The notes beneath the pieces are model-generated. The model did no database searches. It was not told the origin of the DNA and saw nothing but the letters and a program-made list of their open reading frames with translations. Below, piece after piece: positions 58,448-60,976 of a DNA stretch of 60,976 nucleotides. Source of the stretch: Nitrososphaerales archaeon (lineage in GTDB: Archaea > Thermoproteota > Nitrososphaeria > Nitrososphaerales > Gagatemarchaeaceae). A program made the position numbers and the translations under genes. The stretch is taken from assembly GCA_014874415.1 (NCBI GenBank), contig JACWAI010000051.1, positions 1 through 60,976 on the forward strand, written 5' to 3'. Position 1 is the first letter of the stretch. Every line of letters begins with the position of its first letter.

Positions 58448-58470
58448 AGGGTGTCACTGACTCGTCTTGA
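57565..58470 (+). pseudogene. tnpB: Truncated tnpB
   Basis: The protein begins MYKTAYRYRIYSSEK as usual for TnpB. RuvC motif I (VGLDLGLKDYATLSDG) and motif II (IGYETLAIPNMVKNHHLAG) are present. Then the frame runs into SPQLRSWEGVTDSS, encoded by the element-end hairpin, and stops. The zinc finger and motif III aspartate are missing, so nuclease activity is not expected. It is not closely similar to the tnpB at 1919-3106. The end overlaps the glyoxalase gene by 17 bases. Confidence 0.85.
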
Positions 58471-58843
58471 AGAGCTCTATCCAGATGCCGTTCGGGTCTT
58501 CCACGTAGGCCCACCGGCTTTTTTCGGTCCTTATTTCCTTGAGGGCCCTGTAACCTAACTTCTTGGCCTCCCTGAGAGCCGCGTCAAGGTCCTTCACCCC
58601 GAACGCGAGATGGTCCAATCCTTCTCCGACCACATACTTTGTGTTGAACGGACTGTCAGTGTCATAATGGTTCAGCTCGATGCCGAACTTGCCGTCGCTG
58701 GATTCAAGGAACTCCACGTCGCCTTTTGTGGTTTCGATTCGAGTATGTCCCTTGTCCTTCATCCCGAGGAACTTGGTGTAGAAGTCTATCGACTTCTTCA
58801 TGTTCTTGACCCTTATGCCAACGTAGGTGAAAACTGCTTCCAA
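58454..58843 (-). CDS. Glyoxalase/VOC superfamily protein
   Basis: The 129-residue protein has the vicinal oxygen chelate pattern: FTYVGIRVKNMKKSIDFYTKFLGMK, VEFLESSDGKFGIELNHYD, GLDHLAFGVKDLDAALREAKKLG and WAYVEDPNGIWIELFK, with metal ligands H and E in place. Lactoylglutathione-lyase-like or methylmalonyl-CoA epimerase-like activity is possible. I choose the TTG at 58843, 30 bases after CTATTAAGG; the longer frame would cross that promoter. Confidence 0.85.
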   Translation of the reverse strand: MEAVFTYVGIRVKNMKKSIDFYTKFLGMKDKGHTRIETTKGDVEFLESSDGKFGIELNHYDTDSPFNTKYVVGEGLDHLAFGVKDLDAALREAKKLGYRALKEIRTEKSRWAYVEDPNGIWIELFKTSQ

Positions 58844-58919
58844 GGCACCGGCTCTGCGGTACTCTGCTCTATTAAGGAAACAGGAAGCCTTATGCATAGA
58901 AACCGGCTCCGAATTCACT

Positions 58920-59450
58920 ATGAGCTCAGAGCGGCGCAAGGCACTTTTCGACGAAAGGAACGTCCCACCTGGAGGCGTCTGTCTATCCTCATTCGTCCTA
59001 GTCAGAAGAGGAGGGAAGGTCCTGGTGGGGAAGATGGCCAAGCCTGAAGTCTGGGTCGAGAGGTTCTTCGTGGGGGAGAAGTTCGTTCCCACTTACGCGA
59101 GCAGCGACAAGTACCTGCTCCCCGCAAGGCACCTCGCCTGGTACGAGTCTCCCCTCGACGCAGCAGCGAGCGTATTGAGAGACCAAATCAAACTCCGCCT
59201 ACCCAAGAAGCGGATTCGCCTGCTTGACGTCCAGTCACACGTCAGGGGGGACGTCGCCAGCACAGAACAACCACCCCACTGGGACATCTGCTTCGTCTAT
59301 GAGGCTGAAGTATCAGCGAAGGAAGCTGAGGGGTTGAGGACGCTCCCCTGGTTCAAGGACCTTCAGTTCGTCTCGCCTTCGTCCCTCTCAGTCAACGACT
59401 TCACGCGCGGTCACGGCGACATCCTGGAAGTGGCCGGCATCATCGGGTGA
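58920..59450 (+). CDS. Nudix-fold-like protein without a standard Nudix box
   Basis: The order of strands and helices (VCLSSFVLVRRGGKVLVGKM ... ARHLAWYESPLDAAASVLRDQIKL ... WDICFVYEAEVS ... WFKDLQFVSPSSL) resembles Nudix hydrolases. The catalytic box GX5EX7REUXEEXGU is not present: the expected REUXEE region reads SVLRDQIKL. It may therefore bind rather than hydrolyse nucleotides. The ATG is about 27 bases after CTTATGCATA, and the gene diverges from the glyoxalase gene. Confidence 0.65.
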   Translation: MSSERRKALFDERNVPPGGVCLSSFVLVRRGGKVLVGKMAKPEVWVERFFVGEKFVPTYASSDKYLLPARHLAWYESPLDAAASVLRDQIKLRLPKKRIRLLDVQSHVRGDVASTEQPPHWDICFVYEAEVSAKEAEGLRTLPWFKDLQFVSPSSLSVNDFTRGHGDILEVAGIIG

Positions 59451-59493
59451 GGGCAAGGCAACCCTTTTCTGGCCGAGCTCCTTCAGCGGAGTC

Positions 59494-59934
59494 ATGAACT
59501 GTAGTCAGTGCGGGAAGCCGGTTCCTGACAATGCAACGTTCTGTCCGAGCTGCGGGGCATCCTTGGGCGGGCATCCCGGTAAGATGATGCTGTTGACGTC
59601 CAATTACGCCTCAGGCTACAAGGTCGACAAGGTTCTGGGATTGGTTTACGGAATCACAGTCAGGTCAAGGGGGGTAGGGGGTAACGTGATGGCTGGCCTG
59701 CGCACCATAATGGGGGGAGAGATCAAGGAATACACTGAGATGGCTCATCAAGCAAGGCAGCAGGCGCTCGACCGGCTTTCTGACCAAGCAATCAGCATGG
59801 GGGCCAACGCCGTCCTTAGCGTAATGTTCGACTCGACCGAGATAGGCGCGACCATGGACGAGATCATTGCGTTCGGGACGGCAGTAGTCGTATCCCCTGC
59901 CAGCGAACCCGGCCAGCTGGTGAAACTGAGCTAG
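59494..59934 (+). CDS. Zinc-ribbon YbjQ/DUF74-type protein
   Basis: An N-terminal zinc ribbon (NCSQCGKPVPDNATFCPSCGASLG) is fused to a YbjQ-like domain (LLTSNYASGYKVDKVLGLVYGITVRSRGVGGNVMAGLRTIMGGEIKEYTEMAHQARQQALDRLSDQAISMGANAVLSV). YbjQ proteins form pentamers of unclear function, sometimes linked to heavy metals. The fusion suggests a metal-dependent interaction. It is a single gene before tRNA-Pro. Confidence 0.87.
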   Translation: MNCSQCGKPVPDNATFCPSCGASLGGHPGKMMLLTSNYASGYKVDKVLGLVYGITVRSRGVGGNVMAGLRTIMGGEIKEYTEMAHQARQQALDRLSDQAISMGANAVLSVMFDSTEIGATMDEIIAFGTAVVVSPASEPGQLVKLS

Positions 59935-60005
59935 CTCTGCCATCCATCTTCGCGGGTTCGGACACCGATAGCATATAAAGCGAGACAAAGAGGCGGGATT
60001 TCGAT

Positions 60006-60102
60006 GGGGTCGTCGGCTAGTCTGGTCTAGGCTTCAATCAATCATTTGATTGGGAGTCGCCTCGGGCGCTTGAGATCGCTGGTTCAAATCCGGCCGACCC
60101 CA
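60006..60102 (+). tRNA. tRNA-Pro (CGG) with an intron at 29/30
   Basis: The acceptor GGGGTCG/CGACCCC with discriminator A and T arm GCTGG-TTCAAAT-CCGGC are clear. The anticodon stem CAAGC/GCTTG around CTCGGGC forms only after removing 60038-60058 (21 bases), which itself folds as CAATCA-TT-TGATTG. The intron thus interrupts the 5' strand of the anticodon stem, a non-canonical archaeal position. The mature length is 76 bases. Confidence 0.88.
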
Positions 60103-60150
60103 CCAATTCTGTTGTATTGGACGTTAAATATCGCCTGCAAATAGGCGATC

Positions 60151-60942
60151 ATGCTCGACTGGGACCAGGCGGACAGATTCATCGAAGGAATCTACAGGCG
60201 GAGCCACTCCGTCCACTCGAAGCACTTCTATTCGTTCGGGATAAGGAAGTTCAGGCAGTTTTGTGACCAGGAGGGGATAGGGCTCACACAGGCGAACCTC
60301 TATGAGGCCATGGACGAGTTCGTCGGCTGGCTGGACTCGAAAGGGCTCAAGCCGAAGACCATAGTCGACTACAACAGCGCAGTCAAGCGGTTCCTTGTCT
60401 TCTGCGGGTTCGAGATAGACGAGAAGAAGTTCAGGAACAAGGTATCTACTCCCAGGGTGATGAAGATAGCAGAGGAGCCCCTGAAGCTGGAGCAGGTCAG
60501 GCAGCTGCTGACCGTGGGGAAGCCCAACGCCCGCATAAGGGCCCTGATCTTGGTCCCGCTCAGCAGCGGGATGAGGCTCACGGAGGCCCTCAGCCTCACC
60601 GTGAAGGACCTGGACCTGAAGGCAGAGCCAGCGCGAGCCACCCTGCGGGCCGAGATAACCAAGGGAAAGAGGGCGAGGGTGGCGTACATGAGCGTCGAGG
60701 CGAGGGAGGCGGTCAGCGAGATCACCAAGGGCGCACCCCCCGACAGGCTCGTCTTCGACTACTCTGGGGACATCTGGTCAAGAAACAAGATTGCGACGGT
60801 GACCTTCAGGAGGGTGGTGGCTCGAGCAGGGCTTGGCGCGAGGCTCGACAACCATAGGCTTGGTCACCGGAATCGGCCTGAGGAACTCCTCCGTCGTTGC
60901 GGGATCTACTACGGTGAGACCGCCAGGTTTGGCAAGGTCTGA
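60151..60942 (+). CDS. Tyrosine recombinase/integrase, C-terminal part damaged
   Basis: The N-terminal SAM-like domain (FYSFGIRKFRQFCDQEGIGL ... YNSAVKRFLVFCGFE) and the first catalytic arginine (PLSSGMRLTEALSL) with lysine (ITKGKRARVAYM) are normal. The HxxR...H...Y part is not: the frame ends LDNHRLGHRNRPEELLRRCG and stops. Another frame stays open to the window end and reads NFATALLR, like the helix after HxxR, so a frameshift or insertion is likely. It lies 48 bases after tRNA-Pro, a usual integration site. Confidence 0.75.
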   Translation: MLDWDQADRFIEGIYRRSHSVHSKHFYSFGIRKFRQFCDQEGIGLTQANLYEAMDEFVGWLDSKGLKPKTIVDYNSAVKRFLVFCGFEIDEKKFRNKVSTPRVMKIAEEPLKLEQVRQLLTVGKPNARIRALILVPLSSGMRLTEALSLTVKDLDLKAEPARATLRAEITKGKRARVAYMSVEAREAVSEITKGAPPDRLVFDYSGDIWSRNKIATVTFRRVVARAGLGARLDNHRLGHRNRPEELLRRCGIYYGETARFGKV

Positions 60943-60976
60943 ACCCAACTTCGCGACAGCCTTGCTTCGGCCGATG

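Noticed and set aside
1-60976. CRISPR array or cas genes
   Set aside because: No regularly spaced repeats were seen and no Cas protein was recognised; the TnpB proteins belong to IS200/IS605 elements.

Overview
The window is archaeal and G+C-rich. It carries archaeal/eukaryote-type information-processing genes: aIF2-alpha, L10e, L44e, S27e, Csl4, Nop10, RpoL, TFS, Elf1, Orc1/Cdc6, GINS, PriS, PCNA, both PolD subunits, RPA and Alba. It also has archaeal membrane genes: GGGP synthase, AglB, Sec61-beta and DUF2070. Elf1 together with PolD (DP1 and DP2), intron-rich tRNAs, a coenzyme F420 gene and ThyX point to a deep TACK lineage that keeps PolD, such as the Nitrososphaeria or Bathyarchaeia side of Thermoproteota. 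This placement is inferred from gene content, not from a tree. Many genes have a TATA-like box 25-32 bases before an ATG, GTG or TTG, so leaderless transcription with non-ATG starts looks common.

Layout. 1-7.8 kb: translation, exosome and RNA polymerase genes (L10e, dph2, csl4, rpoL, tfs), interrupted by a TnpB element, then priS-gins and pcna. 7.9-9.0 kb: a complete IS5-like element with perfect 17-bp ends. 9.2-18.4 kb: L44e, S27e, aIF2-alpha, nop10, aglB, glycine cleavage genes, cofE and topoisomerase IA. 18.4-31.3 kb: two nucleic-acid-related proteins of unknown role, an XPD-like helicase, an HD phosphohydrolase, thymidylate kinase, DUF2070, Sec61-beta, SHMT, the PolD large subunit, GGGP synthase and Elf1. 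31.5-33.4 kb: three small DNA-binding-type proteins and then a gene-free stretch that I read as the replication origin, with ORB motifs around an AT-rich core. 33.4-38.4 kb: orc1/cdc6, PolD small subunit, a phosphohexomutase, and ThyX beside a degenerate ThyX-like gene. 38.4-46.1 kb: metabolic, zinc-ribbon and coiled-coil genes, an ABC-2 exporter, tRNA-Ser and tRNA-Leu. 46.2-52.0 kb: a five-gene overlapping operon built around an apparently inactivated family B polymerase with an intein. 52.0-61.0 kb: tRNA-Thr, tRNA-Met, RPA, an aminotransferase, Alba, a secreted cyclophilin, a 28-residue cysteine-rich peptide, a decayed IS605 relic, and tRNA-Pro followed by a damaged integrase.

Main points of interest. 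The origin has inward-facing ORBs, one of which sits between the orc1 TATA box and its start, and base-composition skew changes sign across it. The polymerase cassette combines a RecA-like protein lacking a Walker A motif, two small paralogous helical proteins, a PolB lacking the exonuclease residues and the first motif C aspartate but carrying a full-length intein, and an unknown protein. Several tRNA genes carry one or two introns around the anticodon arm.
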